This document shows positions 11,534 to 23,293 of a stretch of DNA of 64,000 bases, one piece after another (within the stretch, counting starts at the first letter, position 1; each line of letters starts with the position of its first letter). The stretch lies in the NCBI GenBank assembly GCA_020284085.1, contig JACEVL010000699.1:62001-126000 (forward strand). Direction: 5' to 3'. This DNA comes from Aporrectodea caliginosa. Taxonomy: Eukaryota > Annelida > Clitellata > Crassiclitellata > Lumbricidae. Below the pieces are notes generated by a model. The model was not told the DNA's origin. It ran no database searches and saw only the letters and a list, made by a program, of their open reading frames with translations. The position numbers were made by a program, and so were the translations under genes.

Positions 11534-11735
11534 GTTATGGCGCCCCTTCAAGATTTCTACTCAGAGGCGCTCCCGACTACAGCGCGGACACTGAATCGGA
11601 GTTTCACGCCGAAGCGCATGAGCAATTGCGAGTGAAGGACTTGCCCTGGGTCCCTACGCGGTGGCTTGAGGTGGATTCGAACCCGGAACCGTCCGGCTGC
11701 AAGGCGCCGAACATACCCCTACACCACCGCGCCAC
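11534..11735 (-). mobile_element. tRNA-derived SINE (family 1), near full length
   Basis: Read on the minus strand it starts with a tRNA-like head containing a B box (complement of GGATTCGAACCC at 11673-11684) and an A-box-like GGTGGTGTAGGGG segment. A unique body follows, then a tail with GGGAGCGCCTCTGAGTAGAA and GGGGCGC. The same tail ends the LINE copies at 13.1 and 32.3 kb, so this SINE probably uses that LINE's machinery. Other copies are near 22.7, 50.9, 51.1, 52.6 and 60.7 kb. Confidence 0.85.
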
Positions 11736-13118
11736 ACAACTCGTCGTTTGGCTGGAAGTATAACTGTGCCCTGAGTATACTTCTTTGTAGAATGTACTTT
11801 AAACAAAATCACCTCTACACTACAGCCCCCTGCGTTTTACGCATGCATCTTCACATTGCATACAGTCCATATCGCAAACATATAAAAGAGGCTGACGAGA
11901 AGCGTTAGCGAGAGTTTTTCATATGGACTATACAATGTTATATCGGAAACTGTTATTGTGTGGCTGCCAATCGATGCAACAACACATTTCTTACTAACCT
12001 TGATTTGTACCCTGAATAGTGTTGGCTATTTGGGTAAATGAGCAGGGATGGGCACTAAAGTATTTTGAAAATAGATTTCTATTTTCAAAATAGAAAATAC
12101 TATTTTATTTTGTATTTTCAAAATACTTTTGAAAAGTATTTTGTACAAATATTTTCAAAATAGTTTGTAAGACGATTTAAAAGAATTTAAAATACTTTTT
12201 CAAAATTGTTTTCAAAATACTATTCTAAGGTACTTTAAAAAAATAAATTTTAAACCTTCTGCCAAAATTAATTCTTTAATGCTATAAGGCTTGAGCACTC
12301 GACTTCAACATGACGTTTCGAAAATTAACTATCTTCTGGTTACACCTGTACTAATACAGAATTCTATATTAGTCCCAGGTTACACCAACTACTTGTAGGT
12401 CTGTTGTATCAGAATATATATCAGGGTTGTGTGCTAGTACACAGCATTTCGAAAATCTGATCGTCTTAAGTCATTGAATTGAGTGACTCAATTGCTGAGC
12501 TGGCAGCAGCTTCTCGCAACTTAGGCGTTGTTTCAATTGCATGCCATGTCCCTCACTGGCCATATAAACAGTATTATTTTGTACGTCATGTTCATTAGTG
12601 ACATACGCAGAACTAGGCGTCATGTGCCCATGTATGCTAGGATATCTCTGACAAATGCATTGTCACCCATTTGCCTCATAGTTTATAAAACTGTGAACCC
12701 TGACCAAACACAATATTTAAAATCAGTTTTTATTTCCCAGACTTATCAGTATTCAACACGGTAATCTAATTGACGTTGTCTGGTCATACCTAAATCGAGA
12801 ACTGTTCTTGGTGAACGAGCTTTTCCGGTTGCTGAACCTATTTTTTGAACTCTCTTCCTATGTCTGTGAACTCTGCTGGGTCGCTTATGTCAGTCATTTC
12901 GTTCCCAACTTAACACTTGCCTCCTTAAAATTATCATAAGCTGTCTCTCTGTCTAACGGAGTGATCTTCTGGATATTGATCTGGTTTCGGTGTGCCATCG
13001 GTTGATGTCTTATGCATTAGGCACAAGCGCAATAGAAGTTACTAATTACAAACTTATCAATGCTTCAAGTCATAAGAAGATATTGATCATTGTCAACTAC
13101 ACCAATACAGTGTAAATA

Positions 13119-16100
13119 TCAATCAATCAATCAATCATAAAATTTATATAGCGCCTCTTCAAGGGCTCTACTCAGAGGCGCTCCCAAGCCAGGCCTGATC
13201 ATACAGAAAAGTCTTCAATTGGGCGTAGAAGGAAGCCGAGTGAATGCGAGGAGATAGCCGAAGGAAAGATGGCAAGACATTCCACGCTGTTGGACCGACA
13301 ACAGAGAATGCTCGGCGCTGCATAGTAGCAGTGCGGGCATGTGGAACCAAGAAGTCACCCCGAGAAGAGGAACGGAGGGCTGAGCGACCCTTAAGAGAAG
13401 AAGAGAGAGTGAAGATGGTGCACAAGTAGCGAGGAGCTGAACCCAAGACACTTTGCCAGACGAGAGAGCAGAGCCGATATAGGATACGCTGCCGGAGGGG
13501 AAGCCAGTGTAGAGTATGATGCATGTAGGAGGATACGCTACCACAGCGAGGAATGGAACCAACAAGGCGCGCCGCAGACCGAAAGACCCTCTCAAGGGAG
13601 GACAAGCGGACTTGAGGAAGACCAGTGTAAAGAGAAGAGCAATAGTCTAGACGAGAGCAGACGAAGGCATGGATAAGAGTAGAAGCAGCAGAGGTTGAAA
13701 GAGAGCGAGCTACGACCCTAAGCTGACGAAGATGGTAAAAGCAGGAGCGAGACAAAGAGGAGAGGTGTTTAGTAAAGGTAAGTTCCTGATCAAGGATGAC
13801 ACCAAGGTCTCGTACAGAGGTAGAGAATGATATTAGAGGAAATTCAGCTGCAAGAAGGTTCAGGTCGAGTTTTGCCAGCTGCTGGCGGGTACCCAGCCAT
13901 ATGAACTGGGTTTTAAGAGGATTTAGTCTCAGGCGATTGGAAGAAAGCCAGGCAGACAGAGTGTCAGTTGCACGAGACATCGAGCGAACAGCACTCAAAG
14001 CATCCCTTACAGAACAATGCAAGTAAGACTGAAGGTCATCAGCGTATGAGTGGCTAGAAAGAGCACTAGAAGCGAGAACAGATTCAAGGTCAGCAGTAAA
14101 GAGGATATAGAGAAGAGGACCGAGCACAGAACCCTGGGGAAGGCCAATAGGTACGGGGATCCAAGGGGAGCGCGACGAATGGAAGACAGTAGATGAAGAA
14201 CGATCAGAGAGGTATGAAGAAAGCCACTGAAGAGGCAAGGAAGAGATACCAAAGGAAATGGAAAGGCGACGCAGGAGAATATCATGATCTACCGTGTCAA
14301 AGGCTGCACTTACGTCGTAGAGTGCAAGAAGAGTCAGTTGAGAGCGGTCAATAGCACTATAGACATCATTAAGAAGTCTAAGAAGGAGAGTCTCCGTAGA
14401 GTGACCCTTACGGAAACCTGACTGATGGCAGGGTAGAAGGTTATTAGAGTCTAGGTAACTGAGTAACTGAGAAGCTACAAGTTTCTCGATTAGTTTAGAG
14501 ATAAAGCTGACGTTAGATATAGGCCTAAAACTAGAAGGGCTAGAAGGATCCAGTCCAGTCTGTTTCAGGGTAGGCGTGATGATGGAACGTTTCTGTGAAG
14601 CCGGTAAGACACCATCACGTAGAGAAGAATTGCAGAGGATCGTCAGGAACGGAAGGAGAGTTTCGATTTGCTCCTGGATGAGAAAGGACGGAAGAGGATC
14701 CAATTCCGACGACTTGGCAGGCGAGGCGAGGATGAGGCGACGCAGCTCAGCCTCGGTGACTGGAGCAAGGGTGGAAAAAGAGAGCTCAGTCGAGGAGAAC
14801 GAGGGCGGCGGAGAGTCGGCAGTGTCACGACGAACAGCATTGATCTTTGTGGCATAGAAGTTAGCATATTCGTCAGCCGAGAACGGAGGAGGAGCCGGCG
14901 ATGACGTAGCTCCTGAGCTCCCCAGCAAGTCCTTGAAGGTGGACCATAACCGTCTCGGATCACCAGAACTGGACTTGATCTTGTTTTCCCAGTATTGACC
15001 CTCCTTCTCCCTGTAGCAACGATGCATCGTGCGAACGAATTTCACCCAAGCGGCTCTGTCAACCGCGAGCCCACTGCGGCGAAACACGCGCTCCATTCGA
15101 CGAGCTTGACGACGTAAGGTGTAACATTCTCCGTCGAACCAGGGGGATAAAGGTCGAGTACGCATCCTTGTCTGACGTAGAGGGAGTAGGCGATCGATGA
15201 TTGCGGTCATCTCACGTTGGAAGATGTCGAAGAGATGCTCCGCAGGTTCATCCTGGAACTGTATCGGGTCTTGAAAGGCTGGAACAGCCAGAACAGCAGC
15301 CGTGAACTTCTCACGATCAAGACGTCGCCATCCCCGGATCTGTCTGACAGCGTAGAGTGGCGTCTCATGCAGAAACGGAATGGTGGCAGTGACCAACCCA
15401 TGGTCCGAGATGGTCGGAGGAAATACCTCAACTCGCGGAGAACAGTCATCCCTGGTGACAACCACGTCCAGCCAGCCACCTGCCTGGTGCGTCGCCGAAG
15501 ATACATGTTGAGCTAATCCAAATTGCTCCATGTTCAGTTGAAAGTCTATTGAAGACGGCAATGTCTCATTCTCAAGATGGAGATTTAAATCGCCGAGAAT
15601 AGTCAATTGCGTGTTATGAAGGGCAAACTGTTCAAGAACTGTTCCGAGTTCATCGAAGAACAGTGATGACGGAGGTGAGGATCCAGGGCGATAGATGGCC
15701 ACAACAGTGAGCGGCCCACAGGAGGACGAGACAGAGACAGCGAGGGCTTCGAAGGTGACAGGAGAGGAGGAGAGTGCGATCGTCTTAACGCGTAGATGAT
15801 CGCGATGGTAGATAACAATGCCCCCGCCTCGAGAAGCAGTGTCCGGCGATGACGGAGGACGTGGGCGATCAATGACGGAGTAGCCCACAGGCGTAGATCG
15901 GAGAAGCGAGACATCTGTCGACGCTTGGTGCCAAGATTCCGTTAGCACCAAAACATCAAGCTCATTTGAGATGATGGTGTCGACGATGGCGACGTATTTC
16001 TCCTTTATAGATCTGGCATTGAGTGTAGCCAGACGAAGAGAACGCTCTGCAGAAGGCGCATCAGCAGCAGCAGGAACAGAAGACGATGAAGGAGACGACG

Positions 16101-16500
16101 AGTAATTCGGTGGGGCGCCCGGTTGGCACTGCCGTGATTGAATCGGTCGCGGTTGAGTAGGTCCACCTGACTGTCGATCCAAACAATGGGTTGAGAAGGA
16201 GGTCAAAGTCGGGCGCCAAAGTCCAGCACTAAACAGTGCCTTACGTGAAGTACGTGCAATCTTAGACGCAACAGAGCGTAACGACCAAAGTAGGTCACCC
16301 GAATAGACGACGCTAGGCATATCCATAACGTCAGATAAAGTTCGAAACTAACGCAAACTTTGAAAACCGAGTGAAGAATCACGAAGATAAGTCCGAAAGC
16401 TATATAATAGCCGAAAACGAGCGAAGAAAAACACTTCTGAACTGAATAATCAGATGTAAACAAAAACAGGCCTAACTCGGTGTTTCACGCCTAAGCGCCA
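13119..16500 (-). mobile_element. Full-length L2/CR1-group LINE
   Basis: The element runs on the minus strand from about 16500 to a TGAT tetranucleotide tail at 13119-13137. It has a short 5' region, one intact ORF and a compact 3' end with GGCGCTATATAAATT just before the tail. Tails of short tandem repeats instead of poly-A are usual for the L2/CR1 group. A second, 5'-truncated copy lies at 31611-32374. No clear target-site duplication was found, and the exact 5' end is uncertain. Confidence 0.85.
13168..16326 (-). CDS. LINE endonuclease-reverse transcriptase polyprotein
   Basis: An uninterrupted 1052-codon ORF of an L2/CR1-group non-LTR retrotransposon. Residues about 95-320 form an APE-type endonuclease: N103 in TLNARS, E130 in LTESWH, D246-L-N248 in GDLNLH, and S307-D308-H309. 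Residues about 530-840 form the reverse transcriptase: RPISNVSFISKLIEK, the first catalytic Asp D671 in LYDVSAAFD, GLPQGSVLGPLLY, and the YADD box at 761-764. The C-terminus ends in FLRLSP and LKTFLYDQAW, as in relatives. All expected catalytic residues are present, so it could be active. The first Met is taken as given; a Ser/Pro-rich linker precedes the endonuclease, and a true ORF1 is not seen. It lies inside a hAT-type element. Confidence 0.92.
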   Translation of the reverse strand: MDMPSVVYSGDLLWSLRSVASKIARTSRKALFSAGLWRPTLTSFSTHCLDRQSGGPTQPRPIQSRQCQPGAPPNYSSSPSSSSVPAAADAPSAERSLRLATLNARSIKEKYVAIVDTIISNELDVLVLTESWHQASTDVSLLRSTPVGYSVIDRPRPPSSPDTASRGGGIVIYHRDHLRVKTIALSSSPVTFEALAVSVSSSCGPLTVVAIYRPGSSPPSSLFFDELGTVLEQFALHNTQLTILGDLNLHLENETLPSSIDFQLNMEQFGLAQHVSSATHQAGGWLDVVVTRDDCSPRVEVFPPTISDHGLVTATIPFLHETPLYAVRQIRGWRRLDREKFTAAVLAVPAFQDPIQFQDEPAEHLFDIFQREMTAIIDRLLPLRQTRMRTRPLSPWFDGECYTLRRQARRMERVFRRSGLAVDRAAWVKFVRTMHRCYREKEGQYWENKIKSSSGDPRRLWSTFKDLLGSSGATSSPAPPPFSADEYANFYATKINAVRRDTADSPPPSFSSTELSFSTLAPVTEAELRRLILASPAKSSELDPLPSFLIQEQIETLLPFLTILCNSSLRDGVLPASQKRSIITPTLKQTGLDPSSPSSFRPISNVSFISKLIEKLVASQLLSYLDSNNLLPCHQSGFRKGHSTETLLLRLLNDVYSAIDRSQLTLLALYDVSAAFDTVDHDILLRRLSISFGISSLPLQWLSSYLSDRSSSTVFHSSRSPWIPVPIGLPQGSVLGPLLYILFTADLESVLASSALSSHSYADDLQSYLHCSVRDALSAVRSMSRATDTLSAWLSSNRLRLNPLKTQFIWLGTRQQLAKLDLNLLAAEFPLISFSTSVRDLGVILDQELTFTKHLSSLSRSCFYHLRQLRVVARSLSTSAASTLIHAFVCSRLDYCSSLYTGLPQVRLSSLERVFRSAARLVGSIPRCGSVSSYMHHTLHWLPLRQRILYRLCSLVWQSVLGSAPRYLCTIFTLSSSLKGRSALRSSSRGDFLVPHARTATMQRRAFSVVGPTAWNVLPSFLRLSPRIHSASFYAQLKTFLYDQAWLGSASE

Positions 16501-16743
16501 CACCTTCCAAATATAGACAATAGCAATATTAGTAGTGATAAAAGTTAAAAATTTCGATTTCTCAAAAGTATTTTGAAAAACCATTTTCAAAAGTATTTTC
16601 AAAATACTATTTTATACTGTACTTTCAAAATACGTTTGAAAAGTATTTTGTAAAAGTGTTTTCAAAATACTTTTGAAAAGTATTTTATTTTGTATTTTAT
16701 AGACCTACTTTTGAAAAGTATTTTGCCAATCATTGTAAATGAG

Positions 16744-17985
16744 CCGCCACCTATCGCGTAGTATGGAGTATTGCCTCTCACTTCTATTTACATCCGATAA
16801 TGCACAATATTGGCCTAAGTTATAGTGTAATGAATTCGTGGGCATTCACAATTTATGCCATACGTACGGTGAGAACGACTCGAAATAATTTATGTGGACG
16901 ACCTTCGTTGCCATACGATGTCATTAAACACTGGATCATTCCGTTAAAATTATGTATGCCTACCTCAACGGTCTTTGCTGTCATAAGTTGTAGGCCTATC
17001 CATACACGAAATCAAGGGATAGAATTTTCCGGATTTTGTTGAATTAGGCACCACCCTACGAGAGAAGCAGTTGCGGACTAAAGTTAGAGTTGTTAAACAT
17101 CATTAAATTTTTTAGTAGGCTACTGCTGCCCGATACTTGGATTTCGGGACAGTTTCCCCAAGCTTAAAAGTATTGATAGAATTCCCACCATTTTCTCCCC
17201 GGGATTTACGGCCCATACAAGCTTCTATTGTTGCGGGTCTCGATCAAGAAAAGAGTCACCCAATCAGAGGAGAGTTAATATCACGTACGATTTATACGAT
17301 AATATTATATGCAAAAAAGGAGTCGACACCCAATTGTTGACCTAAGATGGTGGAAACTATATTTAGAGCGTACGCTAGGATTTCGTTCGTGAGTTTACTT
17401 AGCTACTTTCGTATAGGGCCTACAGTACACAGGGCAACCTGAAGACGCATACCGAGTGTGGCTCAGCCTATTCAGAGAGCTTAATCTCGTGCTAGCAGGT
17501 GCCGTACACCAAACTATAGAGCAGTTGTGAAGGATATGACCCGATCAGTTCGCTATATTAAAATCGTTTACATTTACCAGTCTCATTCTCTACTTGTTTC
17601 CCCTTATATTCCTGTTATATACGAATTCTTGTACTGCCACTTTAAGGTCACTCGCAGATTACAAAGTCCATGTTTACATTCTGTTTTTAATATGTTGACA
17701 ACATTGAGACGATGATAGAATGATATAAACAACAGTAACTCGGTTAATCATTGGCATCCAACGGAACTTGCTTGAAACAAACAAAACGTTGGCCAAAACG
17801 TGGTAAAGACTGGAAATCGCCGTCACAATATAAAATTATGCCTCTACTACTAGAACACCAAGAATAATAAAATTTTGGAAAGTAAATCAATCAATAAGCT
17901 GCGACTACATTTAGAAGCTCAAATGTTGTGGATATTGTAATGCTGTACCTGTTATTGATACACCGAAGATCTTACTAGATCCTAA
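16744..17985. other. Gene-free stretch
   Basis: Only short unsupported frames on either strand. No repeat ends recognised. Confidence 0.4.
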
Positions 17986-17988
17986 TCA

Positions 17989-18110
17989 AAGTAAGTAAGT
18001 AGACTTTATTTGCATCTTAGAACCACACATGCACTACATTGTATACATTTTTATATAACGATTACTTACATTTTAAAATAAACTATAGCAATAGCAAATA
18101 CATACACAAC
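17989..18110 (-). repeat. Retroelement 3' terminus with TTAC tail
   Basis: GTAAGTAAGTAG followed by ACTTTATTTGCATC reads on the minus strand as an AATAAA-type signal and then a (TTAC) tail. Similar termini occur at 32719-32790 and 41603-41660, so these are probably 3' ends of one LINE or SINE lineage. No coding part survives here. Confidence 0.5.
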
Positions 18111-18295
18111 TAAACATAAATAAAGATGCATCAGTTAACAAAACTGCTTTTAAACAATTTACATTTAACAAAAGGTAGAATGAAAGGTTGTCCTCATAAA
18201 GAGGTGGCAATAGTTGATTAATCAAAGTAGAGTAAAAAGTCTTTCCAGTTTGGCAATCCTGTTCATTATAAATTCAACATGACTCATCAACAAAG

Positions 18296-18633
18296 CTACC
18301 ATCATCTGCCTCAGGCCCGGCTACCCATCACCCCTAAGACTTTCCATTCGAAACTAAAGTCTCACCTTTCCCAGAACTTTTACCCAGATTAATCAGATCC
18401 TCTACAAATTATCAGATCCTTCAAATTCTCGACCTAAATGACACCCACCTTAGCAGCTACTCTGACCCCTCTGATCCACCAGAAACCGGACTCGGACCTC
18501 CTTCGGACTACTCTCTCGAACAACCCTTCTGACTAGACGCAGCTCTCGTGAATAAGCTGGTGCCCTGCGCTTAGCTTTCGAGTGGCGCTCTAGAAGTTTG
18601 AAAATTACAATTACGATTGCGATTACTTTGGTT
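18296..18633 (+). mobile_element. L2-type LINE 3' end with ATTACG-type tail
   Basis: A plus-strand frame reads KTFHSKLKSHLSQNFYP and then stops at about 18391, like the last residues of L2-group ORFs. A 3' untranslated region follows with TGACTAGACGCAGC and GAGTGGCGCT, then a tail of ATTACRATT-like repeats. A shorter copy of the same 3' region is at 45384-45560. Everything upstream of the last few dozen codons is missing. Confidence 0.7.
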
Positions 18634-18728
18634 TAACCTTATAGTACAGAAAACTGTTACAGTACCACATCACTACAGTCAACGGTCTTAGTCTTAAATT
18701 AATAGAGGTAACCGTGTCGCAGTCAGTT

Positions 18729-19176
18729 AGAGCTAGAATCTATTATTGTCTTTAACACATTCCATGCATCTGCTCAGCTGATTGTTATCAATAATTATTT
18801 AATCGGTGCAATTTAAGCCAGTATAAAACAATTCTAACAATGAATGTTGTGATTTTGTCAAAGTAAGAAAGCTGTTCTTAATCAAACATCCAGAGTTTGT
18901 TCAAAAGATGCATTAGCTGAGGCCATAACCTGAAATTATTTACCAGTTGGTGGCTCAGCCACAGTGTGGTCATCACATAGTTTAGTTGTTGCTGATGCAC
19001 ATCAACAGTTTTATAAAGCTGAGAAATCAGGCACAGGGCAGAGCAGCCTAATCATTTTCGGTGCAACAGTAGCAAGAGCTAGAATCTATTATTGTCTTTA
19101 ACGCATTCCATGCATCTGCTCAGCTGATTGTTATCAATAAGTATTTAATCGGTGCAATTTAAGCCACTATAAAATA
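18729..19176. repeat. Direct repeat of about 100 bp
   Basis: The segment starting AGAGCTAGAATCTATTATTG at 18729-18829 recurs at 19075-19176 with a few differences, 346 bp apart and in the same orientation. It could be a local tandem duplication or the ends of a small decayed element. No coding content between them. Confidence 0.7.
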
Positions 19177-19179
19177 ATA

Positions 19180-20450
19180 TATATTTTAATTATAATATGT
19201 TATTCATATTTCTATTATCTTTTTACTGCAAATGGACTTAATGGACTCCTTCCAACTATATCAGCCGTTCAACTTCGGTTTCAATCATAGTTTACCGGTC
19301 AACAGACTTCAAAATTTTTATGTCCCTACTATGCTGCAATATTACAAGACAGTGTTATATTATGATAACGTTATAATTGGTCATTGTTGGGGAACTACGC
19401 ATGATGAAAGCACTAAATTTCCCATATTGCCCCACTTAAAGAACCATTTTAAATGCTTATTAGGAGCCAATAGAGATGGCAAACTGGTTACTTCATTTTG
19501 CACTACTCCGAAAAAAATTTAAACATATTTTATTACCACTGTGAAATCTGATGCAATGAATTAGGGTTTTATTTCACTTCGGTTTACACTTTCTGATGCC
19601 TGGCGGTAATATTATTACATCGTATAGCAGCACACAACTTTAAATGGATTTAATGTGGCGTTCATTAAAAGATTAATACAATGCATAAAATCATGACTTT
19701 GTAAATCTACTAACATAATATTGTTGAATGCTCATCAGTTTTCAGAGTAGTAAGTTGAGATTCTGGATTGTGTTAGTTATATGTGTAATTTCACGTCATA
19801 TCTGCGAATGTTTTGTTACCCATAGAGACTCCGTCTTTCATTAAGAAATATGTGAACTCACACTGTTTTAAGGTAACACTGTTTGCGTCATTACTCATAA
19901 TTATACAGAATAAGAGAAGTTAAACTGCATGAGTGAAGCAGTGCAAACCTCATAAAGAAATTAAACTGCAGATCATTAGATGAACCAGTTCAGCCGAAAG
20001 GATAAAAGTTTGTTTTGAGATAATAAAATGATACTTTGAAACTTTGTATAAATTCTCTGCAGTTAACTCACTGTCGGACTAATTCAGTTATCATTGCAAT
20101 TACCTAAATATTCTTTTTTATATTCATCCGTTTGTACATTCTGTCCAATGGGATACTAAATGCTGCAACAGCGCTTCTGCTATTTAATCAAGCAGTGCAG
20201 ATGACCTGCAGTAGGCCTACCAGTTACACGGCCAATACTTCATACTTGGCTGTCGATATAATTTGGTCAAGGGGCAAACCAGCCACAATCGTCAACAGCT
20301 CTACTCAGTACTGTTTAACACCTCTGTCAAGGAAGCCTTGTTCGGTACTTAGCGACATCCTGAGTCGTCTCACTCCGGATGCTGCTCAGCTACACGGCCG
20401 ACATTTTGTATGCCTACACAGTAGGCCTACACAGCCAAAGGTTGCTCGGT
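19180..20450. other. Gene-free stretch
   Basis: A 96-codon open frame at 19232-19522 has no recognisable motif and is not called. The rest is AT-rich and featureless until the LINE remnant begins. Confidence 0.4.
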
Positions 20451-20459
20451 TTGTGATGC

Positions 20460-21112
20460 CACGGTCGGCTGTACACCGTCGACCTTTCCACCTACGAACT
20501 GCTGCCTATCCTCACCAGCGAGGAATTGCGTCGGATAATATTAGCGTCAGCGTCAAAGATCCGCAAACTGGACCCACGCCCATCGGTCCTTTCCCTCTGG
20601 AGAGTATCGGCACCTTTCTGTAATTCTTAACGGTACTTCCTGTGACCCAGAAGAGGTCTAATCTCGTTCCGGTGCTAAAGGCTGACGGTCTTGATAATGC
20701 TGAGCCAACCAATTTTAGGCCGTTAGCAAATAGGCCTAAACATTGTTGTCTAGGATAATTTAGAAGATTGTTGCTTCACAGCTTATGCACTATCTTGATA
20801 AAAATGACATTCTCCCTACTTTTCAGTCAGGTTTCCGCAAGGGCCATTCCACAGAAACTTTGCTCGTCAGCTTCCTCTCTGATATTTACCAAGCCATTGC
20901 GCTGTCTGACGTAAGCGCTGCATTTGTCATTGTCGATCACGACATTCTCTTGCAGAGATTGTCAATTTCTTTTAGTCTTTTTGGCAACATCCGTGACTGG
21001 TTTACTTCCTTCTACCTCCGGCTGCTCCTCTATGGTAGCTCCTGGATCCACATTTGGGCTGCCCCAGGGTTCTGTACTTGGCCCCTCCTTTATAATTATA
21101 ATTTACATCTGA
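20460..21112 (+). pseudogene. L2-type LINE remnant (pre-RT and RT segments)
   Basis: Pieces in different frames give the L2 pattern in order: LTSEELRRIILASASK near 20505, TNFRPLAN near 20710, then FQSGFRKGHSTETLL and LSDVSAAFVIVDHDILLQRL from 20785, and GLPQGSVLGP near 21058. The frame shifts repeatedly and the YADD region is lost. It is a dead copy of a LINE related to, but distinct from, the 13-16 kb element. Confidence 0.8.
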
Positions 21113-22646
21113 GTGTGAGAACCATACGGCCGCATTCCAGCGTCCTGGTAACTATAGGAACATAATGATGGTTGTGCTGCTACAAATCACGGTTTGTAAT
21201 TTACCTCGTTAAGTAGACAGAAACGCAGGTTATTCCGAATTAAAGGGTTGTCACAGTGAGATCCTTCTTACTATTCAGGCTTAAAAGAAGTACACACACT
21301 GCATTCTAGATTTATTTGCACAGCACAAAGCCGCGCTTAAAAACCCACTGCGGTTCGTCAGTATAGTTTGCATGAAAACAGATGCATAAAACCCATATTT
21401 GTATAGTGTGCATCAATAGACTGACGATTGCTGAGTCAATGAGTTGTGACTGATCATCTCTTCAGTGGCTTATGTATTATAGGGTAGAAAGTCGTTCGAC
21501 AAAAGACCCGGGTCGCTTCGATGATCATCAGCGTTATCAACGCTATTTAATACAGGCCAATCCAGTACACCAGCGATGGGTATTCCAGCGGTGCTATGGA
21601 ACGGGGCACAAATCAAGAGGGGTGCAAATTTTAGACGGAATGATTCAATTATTAAACTAATTTCTTGATCTTGAAATATGAAATTTCCATCATAAATTAA
21701 ATAAATGTAATAAAATTAAGAAAACAACAAATAAATTATATAAATTTAGGTGGCCCTTTTTATAAACTACTTGAGACTTTCCTTTTTGACCGGGCCTGGG
21801 TCTGGAGGGCTTCTGGTAGGTATTTGAAGGGACGCTATATATAAATTTTATAGATAGTGTAAAATTATTTAAGATCAACTATATATGAGACAAGTCCGTT
21901 TGAAGAGCTATTCAGTTGAATATGATATAGTCAATTCTCTTAATTATGACAACATTGTTGATGATTTCGCATCATCAAAAGTAGGTCTACGCAAAAATAA
22001 ATCTGAAAGTGACTAAGATTAAATATTTTAGTAAATTTGAATAATGTTACTCAGATACTGGTCTATACATACTACAATAGAACAGAAACACAAGCACTTC
22101 GTTTCTGTTTTCTCTAAATGACAAAGTTTATGTTATATTGAAGATAATAAATTTGGTCATAATTGGTTTAGTTGATCTTTGAGGGGGCGCTAGATTTACG
22201 CTTGGCACATGGCGCAATTATAGCTCGCTAAGGCCCTTAGCCTATCCTTCGGTCTACTCAATATTCAAGCTTTACGTAATTCTGTTCACTATATGCGATA
22301 AGCTTATGTAATGCTTGAAGGACCGCGAGTAAGCAGTTTGAGAAGTTAGGCGTGGCACTAAAATTGAGAATCATCGTAGCGTCTTCTTGTGCTTCGGAGA
22401 AGTTGGGTTTTTTGGCAACAAGAGCGGAATTTCCGACACTCTTGTCTTCATCATTCTGATTCTATGTGTGTCTTATGTCATAAGCGTTACTGTTAACCTG
22501 CAAATGAAAACCAATGTATGACCTCTTGAACTTCCTTCTGTTTCTTACAATATACCTTTACATAACTTGAAAAATAAAACCAGTTGAATATTATTTTATA
22601 ATGTATCAATGCATTTCCATTCGCAGTTACTGTAGATAATAAATGG
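21113..22646. other. Gene-free stretch
   Basis: No supported coding region. Short frames at 21472-21660 and 21690-21878 show no family motif. Confidence 0.4.
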
Positions 22647-22866
22647 TATTCATTCATTCATTCATTCATTTCAGATATTTATATAGCGCCCCTTCAAGAT
22701 TTCTACTCAGAGGCGCTCCCGACTACAGCGCGGACACTGAATCGGAGTTTCACGCCGAAGCGCATGAGCAATTGCGAGTGAAGGACTTGCCCAGGGTCCC
22801 TACGCGGCGGCTTGAGGTAGATTCGAACCCGCAACCCTCCGGCTGCAAGGCACCAAATATACCCCC
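22647..22866 (-). mobile_element. tRNA-derived SINE (family 1), head truncated
   Basis: The minus-strand copy has an ATTC/GAAT-type tail repeat at 22647-22670, the shared LINE-like 3' tail, the body and the B box (GATTCGAACCC). It is cut just past the B box, so the A-box end is missing. Closest to the 11.5 kb copy. Confidence 0.82.
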
Positions 22867-22869
22867 TTG

Positions 22870-23285
22870 TATTGACTCGGTGAAACTCATAAACTTATTA
22901 ATAGCTTAGACAATGCTTCTCAAACATCTGCCTTACACTTCTGAAATTGCCTCTATGTAATACATATGCCCGCCTATCTTTGTCATAAAACAGAACCGTA
23001 TCTATAAACATTACAAAATCTTACTTCTAAACACATATTTTGAAAACTTCACTTAAAACATAATTGAGCGTAAATTCTAGAATGCTGTAACCATAAGATT
23101 AAGGTGAAGGTTTCGGTGTTTTCACTCTAATCTTATGATGATAAGAATCTAAAATTTGCGATTCATTTAGTGTGAAATACATTTTCGAATAACAACTCAA
23201 TATTTATTTCCTTTTTGTTTTATTAGTAATTCCGAGGGAAATAAATGGGAGTTCTAGTTTGAACATTTAAGACAATACACGAAAT
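22870..23285. other. Gene-free stretch
   Basis: Nothing recognisable between the SINE and the CR1 remnant. Confidence 0.4.
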
Positions 23286-23293
23286 ACATCTGT

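Larger units (their letters stand above)
12043..16735. mobile_element. hAT-type element hosting a full LINE
   Basis: The octamer TAAATGAG occurs exactly at 12035-12042 and 16736-16743, a perfect 8-bp target duplication. The ends are imperfect inverted repeats, CAGGGATGGGCA at the left and the complement of CAATGATTGGCA at the right. Subterminal regions are rich in AAAGTATTTTGAAAA words in both orientations (12060-12245 and 16560-16730). Removing the LINE (about 13119-16500) leaves about 1.3 kb with no visible transposase, so the host element was already non-autonomous. Confidence 0.82.

Noticed and set aside
11534..11735. tRNA gene suggested by a B box
   Set aside because: No cloverleaf could be drawn, and the segment ends in a LINE-like tail; it is a SINE head.
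13215..15914. Open frames antisense to or overlapping the LINE ORF
   Set aside because: They lie in other frames of a strongly supported endonuclease-RT gene and show no family motif.
19232..19522. 96-codon frame with fairly normal composition
   Set aside because: No motif, no neighbour support and no start or splice context that decides in its favour.
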